NCBI GenBank assembly: GCA_028285145.1
Contig: JANQQC010000043.1
Location: forward strand, 1 to 64,000
DNA: 64,000 bases
Direction: 5' to 3'
DNA from: Hyphomonadaceae bacterium
GTDB taxonomy: Bacteria; Pseudomonadota; Alphaproteobacteria; Caulobacterales; Hyphomonadaceae
Shown: piece by piece, positions 28,817 through 37,145 of the stretch
Layout of the letters: each line of letters starts with the position of its first letter
Position numbering within the stretch: position 1 is the first letter of the stretch
Notes under the pieces: model-generated
The model's input: only the letters and a program-made list of their open reading frames with translations
Databases searched by the model: none
Told to the model about the DNA's origin: nothing
Made by a program: the position numbers and the translations under genes

Positions 28817-29848
28817 ATGACTGACAACACACCCGCCTATTCCGGCCCCGAGCGCGTTTTCTCAGGCATGCAGCCCTCCGGTGATCTGCATCTTGGCAAT
28901 TATCTTGGTGCGCTGATCAATTGGGTAGGCCTGCAGGACACGCATGACTGCATCTATTGCGTGGTGGACCTCCACGCGATCACCGTTCCTCAGGATCCAG
29001 AAACTCTTGCACGACAGACGCGGGAGATTGCGGCTGCCTATCTCGCGAGCGGTGTGGACCCCGAACGATCAATCGTTTTCGCGCAGTCATCGGTTCCCGC
29101 TCACTTCGAACTTGCCTGGTACTTCAATTGCACCGCGCGGATGGGCTGGGTCGAGCGTATGACCCAGTTCAAGGACAAGGCCGGCAAGGATGCCGAGCGC
29201 GCCTCCGTTGGCCTTTTCACTTATCCCGTGCTGCAGGCCGCCGACATTCTGGCCTACAAGGCGACTCATGTGCCGGTCGGAGAAGACCAGAAACAGCATC
29301 TGGAGCTGTCTCGCGATGTGGCAGACCGCTTCAACCGTGACTTCGACAGGCCGGGCTTCTTCCCACTTCCAGAGCCGATCATTCAGGGACCCGGTGCCCG
29401 CATCATGAGTCTAAAGGACGGGACGAAGAAGATGTCCAAATCCGATCCGTCAGAACTCTCGCGGATCAACCTGATCGATGACGCGGACACAATCGCGAAG
29501 AAGATCAGGAAAGCCAGGACAGATACTGATCCGATCCCCGGAACCGAGGAAGGATTGGAAGGCCGGCCCGAAGTCGACAATCTTGTTGGCATTTTCGCGG
29601 CTCTGTCCGGGCGGTCGAAGTCAGATATTCTGAGCGAGTTTGAGGGTCAGGGCTTTGGCGCGTTCAAGCCAGCTTTGGCTGAATTGGCCGTCGAATCGCT
29701 TGGCCCTGTGACCAACGAGATGCGTCGTCTCATGAACGACCCGGCCGAGATTGACCGGGCGCTTGAATCGGGAGCAGAACGCGCGCGCGCCATTTCCGAA
29801 CCGATCATGGATGAGGTGCGGCAAGTCATCGGTTTCTGGCGGCCCTGA
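28817..29848 (+). CDS. trpS: Tryptophanyl-tRNA synthetase
   Basis: TrpS charges tRNA-Trp. The 343-aa class I synthetase shows the HIGH-type motif in [17 protein letters not shown] near the N-terminus, the [20 protein letters not shown] substrate region, the [17 protein letters not shown] motif (KMSKS class) near residue 200 and the C-terminal [17 protein letters not shown]. It follows murJ by 42 nt on the same strand and is probably part of the mutS-glnD-murJ transcription unit or a close neighbour. Confidence 0.96.
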   Translation: MTDNTPAYSGPERVFSGMQPSGDLHLGNYLGALINWVGLQDTHDCIYCVVDLHAITVPQDPETLARQTREIAAAYLASGVDPERSIVFAQSSVPAHFELAWYFNCTARMGWVERMTQFKDKAGKDAERASVGLFTYPVLQAADILAYKATHVPVGEDQKQHLELSRDVADRFNRDFDRPGFFPLPEPIIQGPGARIMSLKDGTKKMSKSDPSELSRINLIDDADTIAKKIRKARTDTDPIPGTEEGLEGRPEVDNLVGIFAALSGRSKSDILSEFEGQGFGAFKPALAELAVESLGPVTNEMRRLMNDPAEIDRALESGAERARAISEPIMDEVRQVIGFWRP

Positions 29849-29888
29849 TTGACGCTATGAAACGGGTTCAATCATAAGGACCCCGATC

Positions 29889-30341
29889 ATGATCCGCTCC
29901 ACTGTTTTTGCCGCACTCGGTACACTCATTCTGACCGCCTGCGGCGGCCCTGAAGATGCGCCGTCCGTTGAGGTCGCTGACGCCTACATGGTGGCCCCGT
30001 CCGGCGGTCGCGACATCGCAGGTGGCGGTCTGACAATTACGGCCAATGGCGCGGATTACACGCTGACCGGCGTCGAGACGAGCGCAGCTGAAACGGTCGA
30101 GCTTCACACCATGGCCATGGAGGACGGCGTGATGCGTATGCGGAAGGTCGAAGCCTTTGAGGTCGATGCTGGAGGCACACGCAAACTGGAGAGCGGCGGC
30201 GACCACCTGATGTTCTTTGGCGTCGACAGCGAGATTGCACCGGGCGACTCAGTAGAACTGCTAATGGACTTCGAGAGTGAAGATGGTTCAACCACCACAG
30301 TCAATATTCGCGCTGATGTACGCGCCTTGGGCGAAGATTAA
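29889..30341 (+). CDS. PCu(A)C-type copper chaperone lipoprotein
   Basis: A 150-aa periplasmic copper-binding protein. The signal peptide ends in the lipobox LTAC (LGTLILTACGGP), so it is probably lipid-anchored. The Cu(I) site typical of PCu(A)C (DUF461) is visible as VELHTMAMEDGVMRMR followed by GGDHLMFFG: a His, several Met, then His-x-Met about 25 residues later. Such proteins deliver copper to the CuA or CuB site of cytochrome oxidase, with Sco proteins. No oxidase genes are nearby. AAGGA lies about 9 nt before the ATG. Confidence 0.88.
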   Translation: MIRSTVFAALGTLILTACGGPEDAPSVEVADAYMVAPSGGRDIAGGGLTITANGADYTLTGVETSAAETVELHTMAMEDGVMRMRKVEAFEVDAGGTRKLESGGDHLMFFGVDSEIAPGDSVELLMDFESEDGSTTTVNIRADVRALGED

Positions 30342-30354
30342 CTAAACCATAGCG

Positions 30355-30380
30355 TTAAACTGTTGTTAAGTTAGCTTAAC
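30355..30380. promoter_or_regulatory. CtrA-like binding sites (TTAA-N7-TTAA-N6-TTAAC)
   Basis: Three TTAA tetrads lie in register: 30355-30358, 30366-30369 (N7 spacing, the full CtrA half-site spacing) and 30376-30379 followed by C (N6). The last two also form the hairpin GTTAAG TTAG CTTAAC. They lie 57-82 bp upstream of the DUF2333-like gene in an AT-rich 95-bp gap. CtrA is the cell-cycle master regulator of Caulobacter and relatives, with consensus TTAA-N7-TTAA(C). The match is direct; binding is inferred. Confidence 0.55.
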
Positions 30381-30436
30381 GTATTGATAACAGGAAAAGC
30401 ACACGTCACAGTGAATCAACTCACAGGACGCCGCCA

Positions 30437-31489
30437 ATGCAACAAGCCCGCTCTCTTCCGCTAGCTTACGAAACGGAAGACAAACCGAAAGCGATAATAT
30501 TCGGCGACGCGGGTTACCTCGAATTGGAAATGGCTGAGCCGAGCCCGCTTATGGTCAGCGCCTCTCGCCTTTGGCGGCGCACGAAACTAGGCGCAAAGGT
30601 ATTGGCCGTATGCGGACTGATCGGCTTCTATCCCGCGATGATGGCGCAGGGGCACAAGATCAACGATGCCCCTGTTTCTCTGAATCACGGGCTACCCTGG
30701 GCCGCACCGGAGGCCGGCGTCGCAGTGACGCTCATCGCGCGGGAGATCTACGGCCCGGGATGGGCGAATGACCGCGAGAGTTGGCATCCACAATCACGTC
30801 TGCGCGCCATGCCTGCCTGGCAGGGTGGAATGGCCAACGCGCTGTCCGAGCATACAGCCTTGTCCGCCAGCCTGCTTGCCATAGCCGGAGCAGCCGACTC
30901 AGACCTCGAAGCCGCTGTTCGCCTGCTTCGAGTTGAAGACGACCTTGAGATGGCCCCACGCCTGGCCGCTGCGGCAGAAGCGCTGGCTCGTTATGATGGG
31001 CGTGCCGCCCGCAATCTCGCAGTATCGGTGCGGGGAGATGCGGCGCTGGCAGCTGAGCTGCGTCTCTTTGCCGATTGGGCAGACCGGTCTCGCCTGTCAC
31101 TGGACGACCGCGCGGGCGAAGCAGATGGCTGGATGGCGAGCGATAGCGACATCGAAGCCTTCTACACCGCCAAGGCTCGCGCTCATGTGGCTCATGAGTT
31201 GCTTGATGCATCCGCCCGCGCTGAGCCAAAGCTGATGGCGAGCGCAGCCATGCGTGCCGAGATTCGCAAAGCAGAGCTCGTATGGCGGAAAGCAGCAACT
31301 CAGCAACCGCTGCTCGTCTACAATCGAGGCGATGATTTCCTTGGCATGAACAGCCATCTGGAGAACATGGCGAACCTCATGGAGGATGCCGCAACAACGT
31401 CGCGAACTCTTGCGGACTTGCTCGAGACGCCGCCGGAGTCTGTTTATGTGGCTCAGATGGACCCGTCGCTTTTGACGGCCTCGCCTTGA
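30437..31489 (+). CDS. DUF2333-like single-pass membrane protein
   Basis: A 350-aa protein with a cytoplasmic N-terminus (about 50 residues), one membrane helix (AKVLAVCGLIGFYPAMMAQG, about 53-72) and a large, mostly helical and Ala-rich periplasmic part. Patterns I associate with DUF2333 proteins are present: AREIYGPGWANDRESWHPQ, LRAMPAWQGGMANALSEHTA, DSDLEAAVRLL, and near the end LLVYNRGDDF and NSHLENMANLM. The family has no known function. The assignment rests on remembered conservation only. It has its own AT-rich upstream region with CtrA-like sites, suggesting cell-cycle control. Confidence 0.65.
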   Translation: MQQARSLPLAYETEDKPKAIIFGDAGYLELEMAEPSPLMVSASRLWRRTKLGAKVLAVCGLIGFYPAMMAQGHKINDAPVSLNHGLPWAAPEAGVAVTLIAREIYGPGWANDRESWHPQSRLRAMPAWQGGMANALSEHTALSASLLAIAGAADSDLEAAVRLLRVEDDLEMAPRLAAAAEALARYDGRAARNLAVSVRGDAALAAELRLFADWADRSRLSLDDRAGEADGWMASDSDIEAFYTAKARAHVAHELLDASARAEPKLMASAAMRAEIRKAELVWRKAATQQPLLVYNRGDDFLGMNSHLENMANLMEDAATTSRTLADLLETPPESVYVAQMDPSLLTASP

Positions 31490-31497
31490 ACGATACG

Positions 31498-31519
31498 CGG
31501 TTCTGAACCATCTGAACCG
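31498..31519. repeat. GAACC repeats and inverted repeat before nfu
   Basis: CGGTTC at 31498-31503 is an inverted copy of GAACCG at 31514-31519, and a second GAACC (31505-31509) lies between them, so either CGGTTC/GAACC pair can form. The element sits in the 54-bp gap before the nfu gene, 25 bp from its ATG. The GAAC repeats are 5 bp apart, so this is not the 7-bp-spaced SOS box. It may be an operator for the Fe-S gene. Confidence 0.35.
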
Positions 31520-31543
31520 ACATGAGCAGGCAGGAGCCGTCGC

Positions 31544-32122
31544 ATGTTTATTCAGACTGAACCAACCCCAAATCCGGACACTATCAAGTTTCTTCCGGGC
31601 CGCGAGGTTGCCGGTGCCTCAGGGCCGTTTGACTTCCCGACACCTGAAAGCGCGGCCAGTAGCCCACTGGCGCAAGCGATTTTCGGCGTCGACGACGTCG
31701 AACGAGTCTTTCTCGGGGCAGACTTCGTCTCGATTTCAAAGACCGAAGAGGCGGACTGGGCTCATGTGAAACCCATGGCCCTGGCGGCGATCATGGATCA
31801 TTTCGTCGCCGGACTTCCCGTGCTGACGGATGCAAGCGCTGCGCAGGGCACCCCCGCCGATGATACTGTATATGAAGGCGAAGCCGCGGAGATCGTCGAA
31901 GAGATCAAGGAGTTGATCGATACGCGCGTGCGGCCTGCCGTTGCTCAGGATGGCGGTGACATCGTGTTTGACCGGTTCGAGCCGGATTCTGGCGTAGTGC
32001 ATCTGCACATGCGTGGTGCATGCGCAGGCTGCCCCTCCTCGACATATACGCTGAAGCAGGGCATCGAAAACATGCTTCGTGCCTATGTGCCTGAGGTAAC
32101 GGCTGTCGAAGCCGTTCTTTAG
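31544..32122 (+). CDS. Nfu/NifU-family iron-sulphur cluster carrier
   Basis: A 192-aa Fe-S scaffold or carrier protein. The N-terminal Nfu_N domain is typical (MFIQTEPTPNPDTIKFLPGR, about 1-90). A linker leads to the C-terminal NifU-like domain (about 115-190) with EEIKELIDTRVRPAVAQDGG and the cluster-binding CxxC in RGACAGCPSSTYTLKQGIE. It hands 4Fe-4S clusters to apo-proteins; MiaB, a 2 x 4Fe-4S radical SAM enzyme encoded 2.3 kb downstream, is a plausible client by analogy with E. coli NfuA. AGGAG lies about 9 nt before the ATG. Confidence 0.94.
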   Translation: MFIQTEPTPNPDTIKFLPGREVAGASGPFDFPTPESAASSPLAQAIFGVDDVERVFLGADFVSISKTEEADWAHVKPMALAAIMDHFVAGLPVLTDASAAQGTPADDTVYEGEAAEIVEEIKELIDTRVRPAVAQDGGDIVFDRFEPDSGVVHLHMRGACAGCPSSTYTLKQGIENMLRAYVPEVTAVEAVL

Positions 32123-32162
32123 GTCGGCTCAAGCGCCGGAAAGAACAGCCCGAGGAGAGCCA

Positions 32163-32768
32163 ATGACCTACCCGGTCAATGATAACGCCCTTGATGTGAT
32201 CTTCAGGGACGCACGCAGCTACAATGCTTGGGAGGACAAGGACGTACCAGAGACGCTTGTGCGCGCAGTCTACGACCTCACCAAGATGGGACCGACAAGC
32301 GCCAACTGCTCCCCTGCACGGTTTCTGTTCGTCCGCAGCGACGAGGCCAAAGACCGCCTTGTCCCGCATATGCTGGAGTCGAACCGTGATAAGGTGCGGA
32401 CGGCACCATGGGTCGTGGTAATCGCGCATGACATGGAGTTTCACGAACGCATCCCGGAGCTCTTCCCGCATAATCCCGGGGCGAAAGACTGGTTCGAAGC
32501 ACCGGATGCGCGGCATGAAACGGCCTTCCGGAACGGTACACTTCAGGGGGCCTATATGATGATCGCGGCGCGCGCGCTCGGCCTCGATTGCGGCCCGATG
32601 TCCGGTTTCGATCAGGATGGCGTGAACAATGAATTCTTCATCGGTACTGATGGTGAAATGGAGAACTGGCGGGCCAACTGGGTCTGCAGTATTGGCCATG
32701 GGTCCGAGAAGAACCTGTTTGAAAGATCCCCCCGGCTGGACTTTGAAACTGCTTGCCGGATCGTTTGA
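32163..32768 (+). CDS. RutE-like malonic semialdehyde reductase / nitroreductase-family protein
   Basis: A 201-aa FMN-dependent nitroreductase-fold protein, closest by eye to RutE (3-hydroxypropanoate dehydrogenase of the Rut pyrimidine pathway): FRDARSYNAWEDKDVPETLV, KMGPTSANCSPARFLFVRSD, APWVVVIAHDMEFHE, and ALGLDCGPMSGFDQDGVNNE near the C-terminus. No other rut gene is nearby, so the natural substrate may differ. CGAGGAG lies just before ATG 32163. The gene joins the tsaB operon: its TGA overlaps a TTG start. Confidence 0.88.
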   Translation: MTYPVNDNALDVIFRDARSYNAWEDKDVPETLVRAVYDLTKMGPTSANCSPARFLFVRSDEAKDRLVPHMLESNRDKVRTAPWVVVIAHDMEFHERIPELFPHNPGAKDWFEAPDARHETAFRNGTLQGAYMMIAARALGLDCGPMSGFDQDGVNNEFFIGTDGEMENWRANWVCSIGHGSEKNLFERSPRLDFETACRIV

Positions 32769-33424
32769 TCCAAACCGGTTTGAACATTCTCTCAATCCAC
32801 ACGGCAAACCGTGCCTGCGACGTCTGCGTTCTAAGCGGGGACAAGGTTAGTCGCAAAACTGAGACGATGGCCAAGGGCCAGGACGTCGCCCTACCCTTGA
32901 TCGTAAGGGGCGTGGTGGAAGAGTCAGGTCTCGCGCTGAACGATATCGACCGAGTCGCCGTCGTCACGGGGCCCGGCAGTTTTACAGGCCTGCGGATCGG
33001 ACTCGCTTTTTCGCGAGCGCTCGGTCTGACCCTGGCACGTCCTGTTCTGGGCGTGAACAGCCTTGAGGCAAGCGCGCCATACCCGTCTGAGACTCCTGTT
33101 CGCGTTGCCCTGGCTGCAAAGCGCCGACCGCCTGACAGAAGCTGGTGGGTCGATACGATAACGAACGGCATGTCGAGCATAGCGGGACCTGCCGAAATGG
33201 ACGCCGATTCACTCACCGACCTGCAAACGCGTGAGCCGATGGTCCTGTTCACTGACGAAATTGATACACTCCAGGCCACATTGCCAAGTGTTCCTGTAAG
33301 CTTTGCGGCCCCGTCTGTGGTCACGGCTGCTTTGATCGCCCACATGTGCGACCCGGCCGATCGCCCTCCCAATGCAGCCTATACCCGCGAACCAGATGCC
33401 GCTCTTCCTCAGACGAAAACATGA
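32765..33424 (+). CDS. tsaB: TsaB, tRNA threonylcarbamoyladenosine biosynthesis protein
   Basis: TsaB is the non-catalytic partner of TsaD in making t6A37 on ANN-decoding tRNAs. The sequence NILSIHTANRACDVCVL at the N-terminus and GPGSFTGLRIGLAFSRALGL in the middle are diagnostic, and the 219-aa length fits. No ATG precedes the conserved N-terminus; TTG 32765 forms a TTGA overlap with the upstream stop and is the most likely start, with TTG 32780 as an alternative. Its stop overlaps the rimI start (ATGA). TsaD itself is not in the window. Confidence 0.9.
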   Translation: MIQTGLNILSIHTANRACDVCVLSGDKVSRKTETMAKGQDVALPLIVRGVVEESGLALNDIDRVAVVTGPGSFTGLRIGLAFSRALGLTLARPVLGVNSLEASAPYPSETPVRVALAAKRRPPDRSWWVDTITNGMSSIAGPAEMDADSLTDLQTREPMVLFTDEIDTLQATLPSVPVSFAAPSVVTAALIAHMCDPADRPPNAAYTREPDAALPQTKT

Positions 33425-33903
33425 CCGAGGTCGTGCGACTCCTGAGCGAGGACGCCGGGCATATGGCAGAGCTTCACGCTGCCTGCTTCGACACCCCTTG
33501 GGATGAAAGCGCTTTTCGAGACCTTCTCGCCGTGCCCGGCGCGCTGGCGCTTGGCATTGTTGAGGACGGCAGACTGGTCTCACTTATCCTGTCCGCGCTG
33601 GTTGCCGGAGAGGCCGACATCGCGACTGTTGCCACGCAACCGACCGCACGTCGAAAAGGGTATGGTCGAAAACTTCTTCAGGAATGGCTCAGCGCATCCG
33701 TCGCTCTTGGTACCGAACGCGCGACCCTGGATGTGGCAGCTGACAATGAAGGCGCAATCGGCCTTTATGAGGCTTTCGGATTCACGCCCGATGGCCGACG
33801 CCCCAATTATTACCGTCGTGCAGATGGGACTAAGGCCGACGCAATCCTATATTCGCTAAAGCTGGACACCAGCGCTGGACTTGGCGCCGCCCCAACGGCA
33901 TAG
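33421..33903 (+). CDS. rimI: RimI-like GNAT N-acetyltransferase
   Basis: A 160-aa GNAT acetyltransferase. In E. coli RimI acetylates the N-terminal alanine of ribosomal protein S18. The acetyl-CoA-binding motif is clear (VATQPTARRKGYGRKLLQEWL; the R-K-G-Y-G-R core), followed by LDVAADNEGAIGLYEAFGFTP and GRRPNYYRRADGTKADAI. The start is ATG 33421 in an ATGA overlap with tsaB; the tsaB-rimI pair is widespread in bacteria. The fur-type gene follows after 8 nt. Confidence 0.92.
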   Translation: MTEVVRLLSEDAGHMAELHAACFDTPWDESAFRDLLAVPGALALGIVEDGRLVSLILSALVAGEADIATVATQPTARRKGYGRKLLQEWLSASVALGTERATLDVAADNEGAIGLYEAFGFTPDGRRPNYYRRADGTKADAILYSLKLDTSAGLGAAPTA

Positions 33904-33911
33904 GAGGCTTT

Positions 33912-34325
33912 ATGGACCGCATTGAGAAAATCTGCATCGAAAAGGGCCTGCGCATGACAGAGCCGCGCCGCATCATTGCGCGTGTCCTGTCGACCTCGGA
34001 TGACCATCCAGATGCAGAAGAACTGCATCGCCGCGCAAACGCACTCGATGCGTCGATTTCGCTGGCGACCGTCTATCGAACGGTAAAGCTGTTTGAAGAC
34101 TACGACATCATCGAGCGCCATGATTTCCGTGATGGCAGGGCACGTTATGAGGAAGCTCCGACCGAGCACCACGATCACCTGATTGATGTCCGGTCTGGCG
34201 ATGTCGTGGAGTTTCATTCCGAGGAAATCGAGCGCCTCCAGGAAGAGATTGCGCGTAAACTCGGCTACAAACTCGTCGATCACCGGTTGGAGCTCTACGG
34301 CGTGCCAATCGACAGCAAGGACTAG
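33912..34325 (+). CDS. fur: Fur-family metal-dependent transcription regulator
   Basis: A 137-aa Fur-family repressor. The winged-helix DNA-binding half has the RMTEPRRIIARVLSTSDDHP and ISLATVYRTVKLFEDYDII signatures, followed by the dimerisation/metal half with EHHDHLIDVRSGDVVEFHSEE (His/Asp metal ligands). The CxxC structural zinc motifs of many Fur proteins are absent (only one Cys, near residue 8). In several alphaproteobacteria the gene in this position (between rimI and miaB) acts as a manganese-responsive regulator (Mur) instead of an iron regulator, so the effector metal is uncertain. GGAGG lies 7 nt before the ATG. Confidence 0.9.
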   Translation: MDRIEKICIEKGLRMTEPRRIIARVLSTSDDHPDAEELHRRANALDASISLATVYRTVKLFEDYDIIERHDFRDGRARYEEAPTEHHDHLIDVRSGDVVEFHSEEIERLQEEIARKLGYKLVDHRLELYGVPIDSKD

Positions 34326-34377
34326 AGACGTCCTGTACTGGTAGCGCACGCGCGCATTCTGAGTCATAAGCCCGCGA

Positions 34378-35742
34378 ATGACCGAGACCACGCCTAAACG
34401 CCTCTTTATCAAGACCTATGGGTGCCAGATGAACGTATACGACTCCGAGCGTATGCGCGACGTGCTGCGCCCGCTCGGCTATGCGGCAACCGAAACGCCC
34501 AGCGATGCCGATCTGGTTGTTCTGAACACTTGCCACATCCGCGAGAAGGCCACTGAGAAGGTCTATTCCGAACTCGGCCAGTTGAAGAAGATGAAGCAGG
34601 CCTCTGGCGGCAAGATGACGATCGCGGTTGCTGGCTGCGTTGCCCAGGCGGAGGGCGCGGAAATCATGCGCCGCCAGCCAGCCGTTGATCTTGTGCTCGG
34701 CCCGCAGGCTTATCACAAGTTGCCGGAAATGGTGGCCCGTGCGTCCCGCGCCGCCGGCGACAGGCTGGAAACGGAATTCGAAACACTTGAGAAGTTTGAC
34801 GCTCTGCCAAAGGCGCGAGAAGCGGACGGTCCGACTGCATTCCTTTCGGTCCAGGAAGGTTGCGACAAGTTCTGCACCTTCTGCGTCGTGCCCTACACGC
34901 GCGGTGCCGAGCTTTCACGTCCGGTGGATGACATCATGGTCGAGGCACGCAGTCTCGCCAGTCAGGGCGTACGTGACATCTCCCTGCTCGGGCAGAACGT
35001 TAACGCATTTCATGGCGCAGCCCCTGCCATTGAGGGCGGCGAAGAATGGACACTGGGACGACTGGCCCGCCATCTGGCCAAAGTCGGCGGGATCGACCGG
35101 ATCCGGTATACGACAAGCCATCCCCGGGACATGGATGACGACCTGGTTGCCGCCCATGGCGACACGCCCGAGATCATGCCTTTCCTTCACCTTCCGGTTC
35201 AGTCGGGGTCGGACACAATCCTGAAAGCCATGAATCGCGGCCACACAGCTGAGCGCTATCTGGAGATCATGCGCGGCGTTCGCGCAGCACGGCCCGACAT
35301 TGCGCTTGCTTCGGACTTCATTGTTGGTTTCCCCGGCGAACGTGACGAGGACTTCGAAGCCACCATGGACCTCGTGAGAGAGGTCAACTATTCAATCGCC
35401 TATTCCTTCAAATACTCCCCGCGCCCGGGCACGCCGGCCGCTGACATGTTCGGACAAGTGCCTGAAGAGGTGAAAGACGAGCGCCTCCAGCGGCTGCAGG
35501 CTCTGCTCCGCGAGCAGCAAACAACGTTTAACGCCTCCAAGATCGGTGAAACACTGCCTGTGCTCGTTACAGGGCGTGGACGAATGGATGGGCAGATTCA
35601 TGGACGGTCACCCTATATGCAGTCCGTTCACTTTGATGGCCCAGCGGCGCTGATTGGCGAAATCGTCAATGTGCGGATCGAAGGTGCAAGCTTGAACTCC
35701 CTGTCGGGCGTGCTTCCAGACGCCAGTGAGGCCGCCGCTTGA
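34378..35742 (+). CDS. miaB: MiaB, tRNA-2-methylthio-N6-isopentenyladenosine methylthiotransferase
   Basis: MiaB is a radical SAM enzyme with two 4Fe-4S clusters that adds a methylthio group to i6A37 of tRNA. The 454-aa protein has the N-terminal UPF0004 cysteines ([34 protein letters not shown]), the radical SAM C-x3-C-x2-C near residue 162 ([16 protein letters not shown]), GQNVNAF, PLQSG-type LPVQSGSD, and a C-terminal TRAM domain ([19 protein letters not shown]). The stop overlaps a TTG that starts phoH. It heads the conserved miaB-phoH-ybeY-corC-lnt block. Confidence 0.97.
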   Translation: MTETTPKRLFIKTYGCQMNVYDSERMRDVLRPLGYAATETPSDADLVVLNTCHIREKATEKVYSELGQLKKMKQASGGKMTIAVAGCVAQAEGAEIMRRQPAVDLVLGPQAYHKLPEMVARASRAAGDRLETEFETLEKFDALPKAREADGPTAFLSVQEGCDKFCTFCVVPYTRGAELSRPVDDIMVEARSLASQGVRDISLLGQNVNAFHGAAPAIEGGEEWTLGRLARHLAKVGGIDRIRYTTSHPRDMDDDLVAAHGDTPEIMPFLHLPVQSGSDTILKAMNRGHTAERYLEIMRGVRAARPDIALASDFIVGFPGERDEDFEATMDLVREVNYSIAYSFKYSPRPGTPAADMFGQVPEEVKDERLQRLQALLREQQTTFNASKIGETLPVLVTGRGRMDGQIHGRSPYMQSVHFDGPAALIGEIVNVRIEGASLNSLSGVLPDASEAAA

Positions 35743-36692
35743 CGCGTTTTTACCATGTCGCCGACCCGCAACGTCTTCAGGATCTTTGCGGACCAAACCA
35801 CACCCACCTCGCCCTGCTTGAAATGAAGCTGGCGGATGAAGGCTTACGCTCGGCCGAAAGTCAGGGCGGCGGTGTGAAGCTGAAAGGGGACGAGACGGGC
35901 GAGGCTATTGCGGAGACAGCACTTGCAATCTTCGAGCGGCGACTCGATGAAGGGGCCGACGCTACAATCATGGAACTGGAGGGCGCGCTTGAAGCCGCGC
36001 GCGCGCCGACCGCGTCCTTCGCCGGACTCAAGGGTCTCAAAAGACCAGTCACACCGCAGACGAGCGGCCAAGCCAAATACATGAACCGGCTCGTGGATCA
36101 GGAGGCGGGGCTGATATTCGGGACTGGACCGGCCGGCACCGGCAAGACCTACCTCGCCGTTGCCGCTGGCGTAGCTGAACTTGTCCAAGGCGTTCGCGAA
36201 CGGCTGATTGTGACACGCCCGGCCGTTGAAGCCGGAGAGAAGCTCGGCTTCTTGCCCGGCACGCTAGAGGAGAAGGTCGACCCCTACATGCTGCCAATCT
36301 GGGATTCGCTCCGCGAGCTTCTCGGCCAGGAGCGCATGGAGCGGTCCATGGCCCGCGGCGAAATCGAGGTTGCCCCGCTCGCCTTCATGCGCGGACGAAC
36401 ATTGAAGAAAGCTTTCGTCATTGTCGATGAAGCGCAAAACACCACCATCGCTCAAATGAAGATGGTGCTGACACGGCTCGGGCGAGAAAGCCGCATGGTG
36501 GTAACCGGTGACCCTGGACAGGTCGACCTGCCGAAGGGACAGACATCGGGTTTGCGTGATGCGCTGCGGGTCTTGAACGGCGTGAAAGGCGTTCACAGCT
36601 GCCAGCTGACGGCAAAGGACGTTGTACGCCATGATCTCGTTGGCCGGATTATTGATGCCTACGATTCCGACGGCGGGAAACATGACGATTGA
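35739..36692 (+). CDS. PhoH-like ATPase
   Basis: A 317-aa PhoH-family NTPase, probably an RNA-associated ATPase working with YbeY, whose gene follows. Walker A is [15 protein letters not shown] near residue 130, Walker B is [20 protein letters not shown], and [20 protein letters not shown] follows, all typical. The N-terminal domain ([17 protein letters not shown]...) is also family-like. The start is TTG 35739, overlapping the miaB TGA; no ATG precedes the conserved N-terminus. ybeY overlaps its end by 11 nt. Confidence 0.93.
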   Translation: MTRFYHVADPQRLQDLCGPNHTHLALLEMKLADEGLRSAESQGGGVKLKGDETGEAIAETALAIFERRLDEGADATIMELEGALEAARAPTASFAGLKGLKRPVTPQTSGQAKYMNRLVDQEAGLIFGTGPAGTGKTYLAVAAGVAELVQGVRERLIVTRPAVEAGEKLGFLPGTLEEKVDPYMLPIWDSLRELLGQERMERSMARGEIEVAPLAFMRGRTLKKAFVIVDEAQNTTIAQMKMVLTRLGRESRMVVTGDPGQVDLPKGQTSGLRDALRVLNGVKGVHSCQLTAKDVVRHDLVGRIIDAYDSDGGKHDD

Positions 36693-37137
36693 ACTCGATC
36701 TCCGCGTCGAGGCAGAGGGTTGGCAATCGATCGACGGGTTAACCTGCCTCTGTCAAAAAGCGCTCGAGGCAGCTGCCAAGTTGGAGACAGTGGTCGGCGA
36801 AGTCAGCTTGCTGCTTACAGATGATGTGGAGATGCAAACGCTGAATTCAGCCTGGCGCGGGAAAGACGCGCCAACAGACGTGTTATCATTTCCCGCCGAT
36901 CCCATGGATGCGCCATTTCTCGGTGATATCGCCGTTGGCATCGGTATCGCGGCACGTGATGCTGAAACACAAGGAAAGACGCTGGCCGACCATCTTCGTC
37001 ACCTTGTGATCCATGGTTTTCTACATTTGGTCGGTCATGACCACGAAGAAGACACACAAGCAGTAGAAATGGAGGCCTTGGAGCGACAGGCGCTTGCCAC
37101 GCTTGGCGTGCCCGATCCATATAGGTCCAGAGCTTGA
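36682..37137 (+). CDS. ybeY: YbeY, endoribonuclease for rRNA maturation
   Basis: YbeY is a zinc metallo-endoribonuclease needed for 16S rRNA 3'-end processing and ribosome quality control. The 151-aa protein carries the zinc site HGFLHLVGHDHEED (H-x3-H-x5-H pattern) near residue 111 and the preceding TDVLSFPADP and GDIAVGIGIAARDA segments. ATG 36682 lies inside the end of phoH (11-nt overlap) and gives the usual short N-terminus ([10 protein letters not shown]). Next to phoH, as in most bacteria. Confidence 0.95.
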   Translation: MTIELDLRVEAEGWQSIDGLTCLCQKALEAAAKLETVVGEVSLLLTDDVEMQTLNSAWRGKDAPTDVLSFPADPMDAPFLGDIAVGIGIAARDAETQGKTLADHLRHLVIHGFLHLVGHDHEEDTQAVEMEALERQALATLGVPDPYRSRA

Positions 37138-37145
37138 TTCGCCCG

